Source: Phenylobacterium sp.
GTDB lineage: Bacteria > Pseudomonadota > Alphaproteobacteria > Caulobacterales > Caulobacteraceae
DNA length: 64,000 nt
Reading direction: 5' to 3'
Assembly: GCF_016793225.1 (NCBI RefSeq)
Contig: NZ_JAEUMN010000069.1
Coordinates: 1-64,000 of the forward strand
The translations under genes and the position numbers were made by a program. The notes beneath the pieces were generated by a model, which did no database searches, was not told the origin of the DNA, and worked only from the letters and a program-made list of their open reading frames with translations. Numbering within the stretch: the first letter of the stretch is position 1; each line of letters opens with the position of its first letter. Positions 34,039 to 44,807 of the stretch are shown one piece after another.

Positions 34039-35625
34039 TCAGGGCTTCGGCGGCGTCAGCTCGGGGAACCTGATCCCCAGCTGGTCCAGGTAGGTCGGGT
34101 GCTTCGAGGCGTCGTAGTAGAGAGGCCGCATCCGGTCCCTGAACTGCGCCATGATGTCGGCGTTCCGCTCGATCATCGGCTTGTCGCCCGGCCCGATGAC
34201 CGGGACGTACTTGCCCTCCTTGGGCTGCTCGGTCTCGAAGTAGGCCTTGGCTGCGGGGATCAGCTTCGGGTCCAGCAGCAGGTCCAGCGCCGTCATCGCC
34301 GCCACCTTGCCCCCGGCCACCACGCCCTTGTGCGCGATCGGGGTCGCCATCGAGATGGCGTTGGCCCAGTTGTGGCCCGGCAGGCTGGGGATGTTCGACG
34401 GATAGAGCAGGACCACGGTCGGCACGGTCCACGAGATGTCGCCGATGTCGTCCGAGCCGCCGCTCACCGGCGGATCGGCCGGCGCGCTCAGCGGCTCGAG
34501 CCTGGTCGCCAGGCCCTTCTCCTCGCCGCCGACCAGCTTCTGCACCGCGCGGGCGAAGGTCTGCTCGTCCGGGGTCCAGGTCGGCAGGCCCACCTTGTCG
34601 ATGTTGGCCTTCATCGCCAGGGCTATCGGCTTGTTGAAGTGCCGCGGGGCCGCCGTCCCCACGATGCGCCGGGTCACGGTGGTGTCGGTCATCTGCGCCG
34701 CAGCGTCGGCGATCCGGTTTCCGAGGGCGAAGTTCCGGGAGATGTTCTCGAAATCGATCTCGCGGAAGAAGTACCAGACGCTGGCCTTCGAGGGCACCAC
34801 GTTGGGCTGGTCGCCGCCGTCCGAGATCACGTAGTGCGAGCGCTGCAGCGGCCGCAGGTGCTCGCGGCGCATGTTCCAGCCCAGGTTCATCAGCTCGACC
34901 GCGTCCAGCGCGCTCTTGCCGCGCCAGGGCGCCATGGCCGAGTGCGCGGACTCGCCGCTGAAGGTGTACTCGACCGAGACCAGCCCGGTGCCCAGCGGAC
35001 GGCCCCAGCTGGTCTGCAGGTTGTCGCTCACATGTGTGAAGATCGCGGCGTCGACGTCCTTGAACATGCCGTCGCGCACGAACCAGGCCTTGGCCCCCAC
35101 CAGCTCCTCGGCCACGCCCGGCCACAGCATCAGCGTGCCGGGGATCTTCTCCCGGGCCATGATGTCCTTCAGCGCGAGGGCGGCGAGGATGTTCACCGCC
35201 TGGCCCGAGTTGTGTCCCTCGCCGTGGCCCGGCGCGCCTTCCACCATCGGCTTCCGATAGGCCACGCCCGGCGTCTGGCTCGCCTTGGGGATGCCGTCGA
35301 TGTCGCTACCGAAGGCGATCACCGGGCCGCCCGACCCCTGGGTCCAGGTGGCGGTCCAGGCCGTCGGCATGCCGGAGACCCCGCGCGTGACGGTGAAGCC
35401 GTTCTTCTCCAGGAGATCGGTGAGATAGCGGGAGGTCTCGACCTCCTGGTAGCCCAGCTCGCCGAAGCTGAAGACGGTGTCGACGATCACCTGGCCCAGC
35501 TTGGCCTGCGACTCGACCTTGGCCGCCGCCTCGGCCTTCAGCTTCGCCGCCGAGGGCGCGGCCGATGCGCCGCCTCCGAACGCGACCGCCGCGATGCAAG
35601 CCGCCGCCAGGATGCTTCCGCGCAT
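34039..35625 (-). CDS. Secreted M20-family amidohydrolase (AbgB-like)
   Basis: The product has 528 residues from ATG 35625, with GGGGGAC upstream. A signal peptide (GSILAAACIAAVAFGGGASA) directs it to the periplasm. The M20D motifs are visible: DTVFSFGELGYQEVETSRY, FGSDIDGIPKASQ, the metal site GHGEGHNSGQAVNI and PGVAEELVGAKAW. The lid domain carries ESAHSAMAPWRGKSALDAV. Length and motifs match the p-aminobenzoyl-glutamate hydrolase subunit B/peptidase M20D group; the true amide substrate is unknown. The acid phosphatase gene lies upstream on the same strand, 61 bp away. Confidence 0.88.
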   Translation of the reverse strand: MRGSILAAACIAAVAFGGGASAAPSAAKLKAEAAAKVESQAKLGQVIVDTVFSFGELGYQEVETSRYLTDLLEKNGFTVTRGVSGMPTAWTATWTQGSGGPVIAFGSDIDGIPKASQTPGVAYRKPMVEGAPGHGEGHNSGQAVNILAALALKDIMAREKIPGTLMLWPGVAEELVGAKAWFVRDGMFKDVDAAIFTHVSDNLQTSWGRPLGTGLVSVEYTFSGESAHSAMAPWRGKSALDAVELMNLGWNMRREHLRPLQRSHYVISDGGDQPNVVPSKASVWYFFREIDFENISRNFALGNRIADAAAQMTDTTVTRRIVGTAAPRHFNKPIALAMKANIDKVGLPTWTPDEQTFARAVQKLVGGEEKGLATRLEPLSAPADPPVSGGSDDIGDISWTVPTVVLLYPSNIPSLPGHNWANAISMATPIAHKGVVAGGKVAAMTALDLLLDPKLIPAAKAYFETEQPKEGKYVPVIGPGDKPMIERNADIMAQFRDRMRPLYYDASKHPTYLDQLGIRFPELTPPKP

Positions 35626-35686
35626 GGTTGTCCCCCCTCGCCTCGCGCCGAACGGACACGAGGCGCCGGCGGAAATCAAGCGGCGC

Positions 35687-36505
35687 TCATCCGCCGGCCA
35701 GCGCCGCGGCCTCGGCTGCGCAATCGCGCGTCGGACGCTTCCCCGCCTGCCGCGCAGCCAGGATCTCGGCCCGCGCCGCCTCGAGGTCGGTGCGGAACTC
35801 GGGGACGGCCTGCAGCCTGGCGACGGTGGCCGCGCCCATCACGCGCCCCTCTTCGACGTCGCTCAGCCAGTGGACGTTGCAGATCAGCCGGCTGTGCCCG
35901 AACGCCCGGCCGCGCGCGAGGATCTGTTCGGCCCGCTCGGGCGCCGCCGCGGCGATGATGAGCCCCCAGCCCCAGCCGATGGCGCTGTGGCCCGAGGGGT
36001 AGGAACCGTCCCGGCGCAGGACCGCATCGTAGGCCGGCGTGCACATCGCCGTGCCGGTGGCCGCGAACGGGCGGGTGCGCAGGTACTTGGTCTTGGTGGG
36101 ATAGGTGGAGCCGCCCATGTCGATCAGGCTGCGGCGCAGGAGGGCGTAGAGCCTCGGCGTGGAGGCCTGGCTGATGTCCACGTCGGCGGCGCACGAGAAG
36201 GCCTGCACCGCCGCCGGGGTGCTGAGGTCGGCGTCGAGGGTGGCGATCTCCCAGCGCGGTCCGGTGCGCACCGCCGCCCGGTTCGCCTCTTCGTCGCGAG
36301 CGAGCGCCGCGGACCCGGGTTGCGGAGGCGGCGGCACCAGCGCCAGGCTGCTGGGCGCGCCGCCGCGCGGAAGGTAGCCGGATGGGGCGGCGGCCGGAGC
36401 CGGCGCCGTCGTGTCCTGCGCCATCGGCGCCGCCGTCGGCTGGGTCGCCGAGATCAGGCCCAGGGCGGCGATCGCCACCGTCATGCTCGCAACCCGCCGC
36501 GTCAT
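35687..36505 (-). CDS. Secreted class A acid phosphatase (PAP2 superfamily)
   Basis: The product has 272 residues from ATG 36505, with GGAGAGCGG upstream. A signal peptide leads to a Pro/Ala-rich stretch of about 50 residues, then the PAP2 domain with all three phosphatase motifs: KTKYLRTRP, SYPSGHSAIG and SRLICNVHWLSD. These form the phosphate pocket with the catalytic His pair. Class A enzymes are periplasmic phosphomonoesterases with wide substrate range. It is followed by the M20 gene on the same strand, and is divergent from the nuclease-like gene at 36634. Confidence 0.9.
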   Translation of the reverse strand: MTRRVASMTVAIAALGLISATQPTAAPMAQDTTAPAPAAAPSGYLPRGGAPSSLALVPPPPQPGSAALARDEEANRAAVRTGPRWEIATLDADLSTPAAVQAFSCAADVDISQASTPRLYALLRRSLIDMGGSTYPTKTKYLRTRPFAATGTAMCTPAYDAVLRRDGSYPSGHSAIGWGWGLIIAAAAPERAEQILARGRAFGHSRLICNVHWLSDVEEGRVMGAATVARLQAVPEFRTDLEAARAEILAARQAGKRPTRDCAAEAAALAGG

Positions 36506-36633
36506 TCCGCTCTCCCGTTCATCGTCGCGGGTGGGATAGCCGAATTCCGATCCCAAGCCCACGGGGCGCGCCAAGCCTTGCCGTGGCCGCCGCGCCCGCG
36601 CCATGCTCGCGGACGCCGAGCCGGAGCGCGCCG

Positions 36634-37602
36634 ATGCCGCAGATCACCGATCCGCCGCCGCAGGCGGTGCTGGACGACCTTTCCGCCCTCGCGCCGCGGA
36701 TGGCCCACGTGCCGCCGAAGACGGCGGGCAACCTCCTCATCGCGACCTGGAACATCCGGGCCTTCGGCGACCTGACGCTGAAGTGGGCGAGCGCCGAGGG
36801 CGATTCGCCCCGACGCGACCTCCACGCCGCCGTCCTGATCGCCGAGATCCTCTCCCGCTTCGACGTGATCGCGGTCCAGGAGGTCAAGGCCAACCTCCGC
36901 GCCCTGCGCCATGTGCTCAAGAAGATGGGCCCGCGCTGGGGCTTCGTGATGACCGACGTCACGCGCGGCGACCCGGGCAACGGCGAGCGCCTCGCCTTCA
37001 TCTTCGACAGCGAGCGGGTGAAGCTCTCGGGCCTGGCCTGCGAACTTGTCGTGCCGGAGGACCTCAACGACCCGCTCGCCGACCCGGCCAACGCCTTCCA
37101 GCGGCAGTTCGTCCGCACGCCCTACGCCGTCAGTTTCCTGGCCAACGGCAAGACCTTCGTGCTCGTCACCCTGCACGTGAACTACGGCGCCGGACCGTCG
37201 GACCGGGTCGGCGAACTGCGCGCCATCGCCAGGTGGCTGCGGAACTGGGCCGAGCAGATGGACGACTACGGCCAGAACCTGATCTGCATGGGCGACTTCA
37301 ACATCGATCGCCGCGACGACCCGCTGTGGCAGGCGTTCACCTCGACGGGGCTCACGCCCGCCCCTGGCCTCGAGCGGATCCCACGGACCCTGTCGTCGTC
37401 GCTGGACAAGCCCGACCTCGGGAGCTTCTTCGACCAGATCGCCTGGTTCCAGACGGTCAAGGGCAAGCCCTACCTGACGCTCGATTTCCGCCAGGCCGGG
37501 GGCATCGACTTCCAGGGCGCGGTGCTGACGGGACTGAACCGCAACCAGCTCTCCTGGCGGATCAGCGACCACTACCCCCTGTGGGTGGAGTTCGGCGTGT
37601 GA
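36634..37602 (+). CDS. Endonuclease/exonuclease/phosphatase-family protein
   Basis: The product has 322 residues from ATG 36634. The EEP fold is shown by [13 protein letters not shown] (Asn metal contact), [14 protein letters not shown] (Glu), [26 protein letters not shown] (Asp-Asn) and the C-terminal [13 protein letters not shown] (Asp-His). No signal peptide is present. Targets could be nucleic acids or phospholipid-type phosphoesters; the sequence alone does not decide. It ends 58 bp before purL on the same strand. Confidence 0.85.
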   Translation: MPQITDPPPQAVLDDLSALAPRMAHVPPKTAGNLLIATWNIRAFGDLTLKWASAEGDSPRRDLHAAVLIAEILSRFDVIAVQEVKANLRALRHVLKKMGPRWGFVMTDVTRGDPGNGERLAFIFDSERVKLSGLACELVVPEDLNDPLADPANAFQRQFVRTPYAVSFLANGKTFVLVTLHVNYGAGPSDRVGELRAIARWLRNWAEQMDDYGQNLICMGDFNIDRRDDPLWQAFTSTGLTPAPGLERIPRTLSSSLDKPDLGSFFDQIAWFQTVKGKPYLTLDFRQAGGIDFQGAVLTGLNRNQLSWRISDHYPLWVEFGV

Positions 37603-37660
37603 GCGGCCGCGGCGGTCGCCCCCTCGCCCTTGCGGGAGAGTCCCGCTAGAAGCCGCGTCC

Positions 37661-39855
<2,195 letters not shown>

Positions 39856-39856
<1 letters not shown>

Positions 39857-41031
39857 TGCCGCCGGGGGCGCAAGAGGTCGCCGACCGCCTGGGCCCCCTC
39901 GCCGCCCGGCCGCACATCGCCGCGGCCCTGCAGACGCTGGGCGAACCGGGCTCGGCCCAAGCGATCCCGACGCCCGCCGCCGTGATCGACCTGGCCGCCT
40001 TCGACCGCAACGTGGCCCAGATGGCCGCGCGGGCGGCGCAGGCGGGCCTTGCCCTTCGGCCCCACGCCAAGTCCCACAAGTGCGCGGCCCTCGCCCGCCG
40101 ACAGCTGGCCGCCGGGGCCGTCGGCGTCTGCTGCGCCAAGCTCGCCGAGGCCGAAGCCCTGGCCGCCGAGGGGATCGGCCGGATCCTCGTCACCTCCCCC
40201 GTCGCGGGCTCGCTGAACGCGGCCCGGGCGGCGCACCTCGCGGCCACCCTGCCGGACTTCCGGATCGCGATCGACCACCCCGACGCCGCCGCCGAGCTGG
40301 CGGCCGCGGCCCGCACGCCGATCCAGGTGATCATCGACGTGGACGTGGGCCTGAGCCGCACGGGCGTGCATGACGCCGCCCAGGCGGCCGCGGTCGCCCG
40401 CGCGGTCCTGGCCCAGCCCGCCCTGCGTCTCCTGGGCGTCCAGGGCTACGGCGGGAACTGGCAGCACATGGAAGGCGCGAACGCGCGCGCCAGCGCCGTC
40501 GCCGCCGGCATGGAGACGCTGCTGGCCGCCATCGCCGCCATCCGCGCCGCCGGCGGCACGGTGGACGTCGTCACGGGCGGCGGCACCGGCACCTTCGCCG
40601 CCGACGCCGCGCAGGGGGTCCTGAACGAGGTCCAGCCCGGCTCGTACGCCTTCATGGACCGGGAGTACCGCGAGGCGCTCGGAAGCGACCCGGAGGGCGC
40701 CTACGAGCAGGCGGCGACCATCGTCTCCACCGTGATCTCCGCCAACCACCCGAGGTGGGTGACGGTCGACGCCGGGCTGAAGGCCTTCTCCACCGAGGGG
40801 CCCATGCCGGTCCCGCTGTCTCCCAGGTTCGCGGGCTGCGCCTACCGCTTCTTCGGGGACGAGCACGGCCTGCTCATGCGCCCGGAAGCCGCCGTCGCCC
40901 GCGGCGAGCGGGTGGCCTTCGCGCCCGGCCACATCGACCCCACGCTCGACCGCTACGACGTCTTCCACCTCGTGGAGGACGACGTGCTCGTCGACATCGT
41001 CCGCGTCGAAGCCCGCGGCGCGTCGCAGTAG
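39856..41031 (+). CDS. D-threonine aldolase/DSD1-family PLP enzyme
   Basis: The product has 391 residues and belongs to the alanine-racemase-fold type III PLP enzymes. The Schiff-base Lys is K72 in LRPHAKSHKCAALA. Later ALRLLGVQGYGGNWQ and TGGGTGTF bind PLP phosphate. The C-terminal metal motif is APGHIDPTLDRYDVFH, with His-x-Asp as in D-threonine aldolase rather than the His-x-Cys of D-serine dehydratase. It would split D-threonine into glycine and acetaldehyde. The start overlaps the purL stop; glycine is a purine precursor, so the linkage may be functional (inference). Confidence 0.82.
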
Positions 41032-41090
41032 CCAGGCCGCGGCGGCGCAGGCATAGTCGGCGCCTCGTGAACCCGGTCCGGGAGAGCCAG

Positions 41091-41195
41091 ATGAAAACCG
41101 CCATGTCCCCGACGAAAGGAGATCCCATCCACATCCAGGACATGACGTTCCATGCTCACTCGACCCGGGAGGGCCCCGGCCGACGCCGCGACTGA
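41091..41195 (+). CDS. Possible leader peptide overlapping the ABC exporter start
   Basis: An ATG at 41091 has GGGAGAG eight bases in front and opens a 34-codon frame (MKTAMSPTKGDPIHIQDMTF...) ending at 41195, inside the ABC exporter gene but in another frame. The exporter start at 41152 lacks a clear ribosome binding site, so translation of this short frame could feed it by coupling. Alternatively it is chance. No similarity is known to me. Confidence 0.25.
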   Translation: MKTAMSPTKGDPIHIQDMTFHAHSTREGPGRRRD

Positions 41196-42957
41196 CGCCC
41201 CCTCGTTCCGCGCCCCGCCGACCGCGCGGGCGCGCAAGTTCCTCTCCTACTACCGGCCGCACCTGCCGCTGCTGGCGGCCGACCTCGGCTGCGCGATCCT
41301 CGTGGCGGGCGCCGCCCTGGCCTTCCCCCTCGCCGCGCGCTGGGTGACCCAGCGCCTGGCCGACGCCGGCGCCACGCCGGCGGTGCTGCCCGACATCTAC
41401 CTGGCGGGCGGCGCCATGCTGCTCCTGCTGGCGGCGCAGGTGCTGGCCACCCTCTTCGTCGACTACCAGGGCCACGTCATGGGCGCGAAGATGGAGGGCG
41501 CGCTGCGCAAGGACCTCTTCGAGCACTGCCAGAAGCTGTCGTTCTCCTTCTACGACCGCCACCGGGTCGGCCAGCTGATGAGCCGCATCACCAACGACCT
41601 GCACATGCTGGGCGAGCTCTACCACCACGGCCCCGAGGACCTGGCCATCGCGGCGCTCAAGTTCGGAGGCGCCGTCGCCATCCTGGCGCTCCTGGATCTG
41701 CCCCTGACCCTCGTCATCCTGGCGGCGACGCCGTTCGCGGTGGCCTACGCGCTGCACTTCAACCGGCGCATGGGCGCGGCCGTGGCGCGATCGCGCGAGC
41801 GTATCGGCGCGATCAACGAGCAGGTGGAGGACTCGCTGGCGGGCATCCGCGTCGTGAAGTCGTTCGCCAACGAGGCGCTCGAGACCCGCCGCTTCGACGC
41901 CGCCAACGCCGAGTTCCTGGCGAGCCGCCGCGAAGGCTATCTCAGCGAGGCCTATTTCTCGGTCGGCGCGCTGGCCTTCGGCCAGCTCCTCACGCTGGCC
42001 GTCATCGTCGGCGGCGCGGCGCGCGTCGTTCAGGGCGGCCTTTCCGTCGGCGACCTGCTGGCCTTCCTGCTGTGCGTCGCCGTGCTGGTGGATCCCGTCC
42101 AGAGGCTCGCCAACTTCGCACGGCTCTGGCAGCAGGGCTGGACGGGCTTCACGCGCATGATGGAGATCCTGGACGTCCGGCCCGACATCCAGGATCGGCC
42201 CGGCGCGCAGCTGATCGGCCGGGCGCGCGGCGCGATCAGCTTCCGCGACGTGGGGTTCCGCTACGAGGATCACGGGCCGCAGGTGCTGTCCGGGGTCTCG
42301 TTCGATGTCCGCCCGGGCGAGTTCGTCGCCCTGGTCGGCGCGTCGGGCGTCGGCAAGAGCACGCTGTGCGCCCTCATCCCGCGCTTCTACGAGGTCAGCG
42401 ACGGCGAGATCCGCATCGACGGGACCGACGTGCGCGACATCACGCTGGACTCGTTGCGCCGCAACGTCGGCGTCGTGCAGCAGGACGTCTATCTCTTCGC
42501 CGGCACGGTGGCCGACAACCTGCGCTACGGGCGTCCCGACGCGTCCGACGCCGAACTGGAGGCCGCCGCCCGGGCCGCGAACGCGCACGGCTTCATCTCG
42601 GCGCTGCCGAAGGGATACGCCACCGACATCGGCCAGCGCGGGGTCAAGCTGTCCGGAGGCCAGAAGCAGCGGCTGACCATCGCGCGCGCCTTCCTCAAGG
42701 ACCCGCCGATCCTGATCTTCGACGAGGCCACCAGCGCCCTCGACAACGAGAGCGAGCGGGCGGTCCAGACGGCGCTCCTGGAGCTGGCCCGGGCGCGCAC
42801 CACGCTGGTGATCGCCCATCGCCTGTCCACCGTCCGCCACGCCGACCGCATCCTGGTGCTGAGCGACGGCGGCATCGTCGAGTCCGGAACCCACGACGCG
42901 CTGATCGCGCGGGACGGGCCCTACGCCCGGCTCTACAGCGTGCAGGCCAGCTTCTGA
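41152..42957 (+). CDS. ABC exporter (MsbA/lipid-multidrug type, half transporter)
   Basis: The product has 601 residues. A six-helix transmembrane domain (about 30-330; EGALRKDLFEHCQKLSFSFY and NEQVEDSLAGIRVVKSFANE are typical coupling and loop segments) precedes the nucleotide-binding domain. That domain holds Walker A GASGVGKST (about 396-404), signature LSGGQKQRLTIARAFL (about 500), Walker B LIFDEATSALD and the H-loop IAHRLSTVRHADRI. It should act as a homodimer in the inner membrane exporting a lipid, drug or peptide. No partner export protein is adjacent. A small TPR gene follows. Confidence 0.92.
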   Translation: MLTRPGRAPADAATDAPSFRAPPTARARKFLSYYRPHLPLLAADLGCAILVAGAALAFPLAARWVTQRLADAGATPAVLPDIYLAGGAMLLLLAAQVLATLFVDYQGHVMGAKMEGALRKDLFEHCQKLSFSFYDRHRVGQLMSRITNDLHMLGELYHHGPEDLAIAALKFGGAVAILALLDLPLTLVILAATPFAVAYALHFNRRMGAAVARSRERIGAINEQVEDSLAGIRVVKSFANEALETRRFDAANAEFLASRREGYLSEAYFSVGALAFGQLLTLAVIVGGAARVVQGGLSVGDLLAFLLCVAVLVDPVQRLANFARLWQQGWTGFTRMMEILDVRPDIQDRPGAQLIGRARGAISFRDVGFRYEDHGPQVLSGVSFDVRPGEFVALVGASGVGKSTLCALIPRFYEVSDGEIRIDGTDVRDITLDSLRRNVGVVQQDVYLFAGTVADNLRYGRPDASDAELEAAARAANAHGFISALPKGYATDIGQRGVKLSGGQKQRLTIARAFLKDPPILIFDEATSALDNESERAVQTALLELARARTTLVIAHRLSTVRHADRILVLSDGGIVESGTHDALIARDGPYARLYSVQASF

Positions 42958-42998
42958 GCGGCTAAGGTCTCGCCTGGAGGCCAGTCGGGGAGAGGCTC

Positions 42999-43541
42999 AT
43001 GCGGCGTCTGGGCATGACGGGGATCGCGGCGGCGACGCTCGCGGCGGCGGCTGTGCTGGGCGGCGCGTCCGCGCACGCGCAGTTCGCCTCCGAGATCGAG
43101 GCCTATGAGTCGGGGGCCAACGCCCTGGCCGACGCCCAGCGCGACGTGACCCAGCGCGCGATCGACGAAGCCAACCGGGCGCTGAAGGCCAAGGACTACG
43201 CCAGGGCCCGCCGCTACGCCGCCACGGTGACGCGGGCCGACCCCAAGCGCGTGGAGTCGTGGCTCCTGCTCGGCGCCGCCCAGCAGGGTCTCGGCGACTG
43301 GTCGGCCGCGCGACGGACCTACACGACGGCGGTGCGCATCGCGCCCAAGCACCCCGAGGCGCGCGCGGGCCTGGGGATGGCCTACGCGCACACGGGAGAT
43401 CCCAAGGCGGCCGCCGAGCTCGCCTGGCTGGCTGGGCAGGTCGCGGAGTGCGACGGATGCTGGCGCGCCTCCCAGCTCACGGGCTGGAAGACGGCGCTGG
43501 AAGCCGCCATCCAGGCGACGCCGGCCGCCGGCTCCCGCTGA
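42999..43541 (+). CDS. Periplasmic TPR-repeat protein
   Basis: The product has 180 residues with a signal peptide (MRRLGMTGIAAATLAAAAVL ending AHAQF). The rest is helical with TPR-like units: ALKAKDYARARRYAATVTRA, LGAAQQGLGDWSAARRTYTT and GMAYAHTGDPKAAAELAWLA, about three repeats between residues 60 and 150. TPR proteins mediate protein-protein contacts. A Cys pair (ECDGCWRA) near the end could form a disulphide. It lies between the ABC exporter (41 bp upstream) and the DUF1254 gene. Confidence 0.75.
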   Translation: MRRLGMTGIAAATLAAAAVLGGASAHAQFASEIEAYESGANALADAQRDVTQRAIDEANRALKAKDYARARRYAATVTRADPKRVESWLLLGAAQQGLGDWSAARRTYTTAVRIAPKHPEARAGLGMAYAHTGDPKAAAELAWLAGQVAECDGCWRASQLTGWKTALEAAIQATPAAGSR

Positions 43542-43550
43542 CGAGAGCGC

Positions 43551-44807
43551 ATGACCCAAGCCGACCTCAACGCCCTCGAGCGCGCCGCCCGCCTGGCCTG
43601 GACCTTCACGCTGCCCCTGATCGAGGTGGCCTCGGCCCGCACGGCCGCCTTCGCCGGCGGCGGGCCCTGGAACACCTTCGCCCACGGCCGCGACCTCGTG
43701 GACCATACGGCGCGCGAGATCACCACGCCCAACAACGACACGCTCTACTCGTCGGCCCACGTCGACCTCTCCCGGGGGCCCGTGACGGTGACGATTCCGC
43801 CCACGGGCGGACGCTACTTCTCCCTCGCGCTGATGGACGCCTACACCAACAACTTCGCCATCCTGGGCACGCGCACGACCGGCGGGGACGGCGGTCGCTA
43901 CGTGCTCGTGGGGCCCGACGAGCCGCGCGCGGGCCGGGATGTCGTGCGTGCGCCCACCCGCCGCGTCTGGGCGCTGGCCCGGATCCTCGTCGAGGGCGAG
44001 CACGATCTCGACGCCGCCCGCGCCGTTCAGGACGGGCTGCGGATGCAGGGGCCGGCGGTCGACGCCCCGCCGCCGGCCGCAAGCCGTGACGCGCCGTGGC
44101 AGGACTACTTCCGAAGCGCCGCGCGCCTGATGGCCGAGAATCCGCCTCTCCTCCAGGACGGCGTCATCGTCCAGGCCATGGCGCCGCTGGGCCTGGACGC
44201 CTTCGATCCGGATCGGTTCACGGCCGACGAGCAGGCCGCCATCGCCCGCGGCGTCGCGCAGGCCCGGCAGGGCAGCCTGCGCAGCGGGCTGAAGAAGGCG
44301 CCGTTCACCGAGGGCTGGACCTACCCCTATGCGCGCCTGGGCGACTTCGGCCAGGAGTACGACTACCGCGCCGCGGTCGCCATCGGAGGGCTCGCCGCCC
44401 TGCCGCCGGAAGAGGCCATGTACATGCGCGCCAAGGGCGACCTGCCGCGCTACCTGTTCGACCCCGGGGCGCTCTGGCGGCTGCACTTTCCGGCAGACCG
44501 CCTGCTGCCGGTGAACTCGTTCTGGTCGCTGACCCTCTACGAGGGCACGGACGACGGGCAGTTCTTCTTCGCCGACAACCCCTTGCGCCGCTACGCCATC
44601 GGCGACCGCTCGCCGGGGCTCCGCTACAATCCGGACGGCTCGCTGGACATCTGGATCGGCCGGGACAACCCGGGCGAGGACCGCGTCGCCAACTGGCTGC
44701 CCGCGTCGGACAGGCCCTTCTCCCTGTTCCTGCGCGCCTACCTGCCCAGGCCCGACCTGCTCCACGGGGCCTACCTCGTGCCGCCCGTGGAGCGCGTGCA
44801 GTCCTAG
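43551..44807 (+). CDS. DUF1254/DUF1214 protein
   Basis: The product has 418 residues with no signal peptide. The N-terminal DUF1254 part has WNTFAHGRDLVDHTAREITT and PNNDTLYSSAHVDLSRGPV. The C-terminal DUF1214 part has LPVNSFWSLTLYEGTDDGQF and NPDGSLDIWIGRDNPGED. The family is widespread and of unknown biochemical role, often near catabolic genes. It begins 9 bp after the TPR gene. Its stop region overlaps the stop of the convergent monooxygenase gene by four bases. Confidence 0.85.
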   Translation: MTQADLNALERAARLAWTFTLPLIEVASARTAAFAGGGPWNTFAHGRDLVDHTAREITTPNNDTLYSSAHVDLSRGPVTVTIPPTGGRYFSLALMDAYTNNFAILGTRTTGGDGGRYVLVGPDEPRAGRDVVRAPTRRVWALARILVEGEHDLDAARAVQDGLRMQGPAVDAPPPAASRDAPWQDYFRSAARLMAENPPLLQDGVIVQAMAPLGLDAFDPDRFTADEQAAIARGVAQARQGSLRSGLKKAPFTEGWTYPYARLGDFGQEYDYRAAVAIGGLAALPPEEAMYMRAKGDLPRYLFDPGALWRLHFPADRLLPVNSFWSLTLYEGTDDGQFFFADNPLRRYAIGDRSPGLRYNPDGSLDIWIGRDNPGEDRVANWLPASDRPFSLFLRAYLPRPDLLHGAYLVPPVERVQS

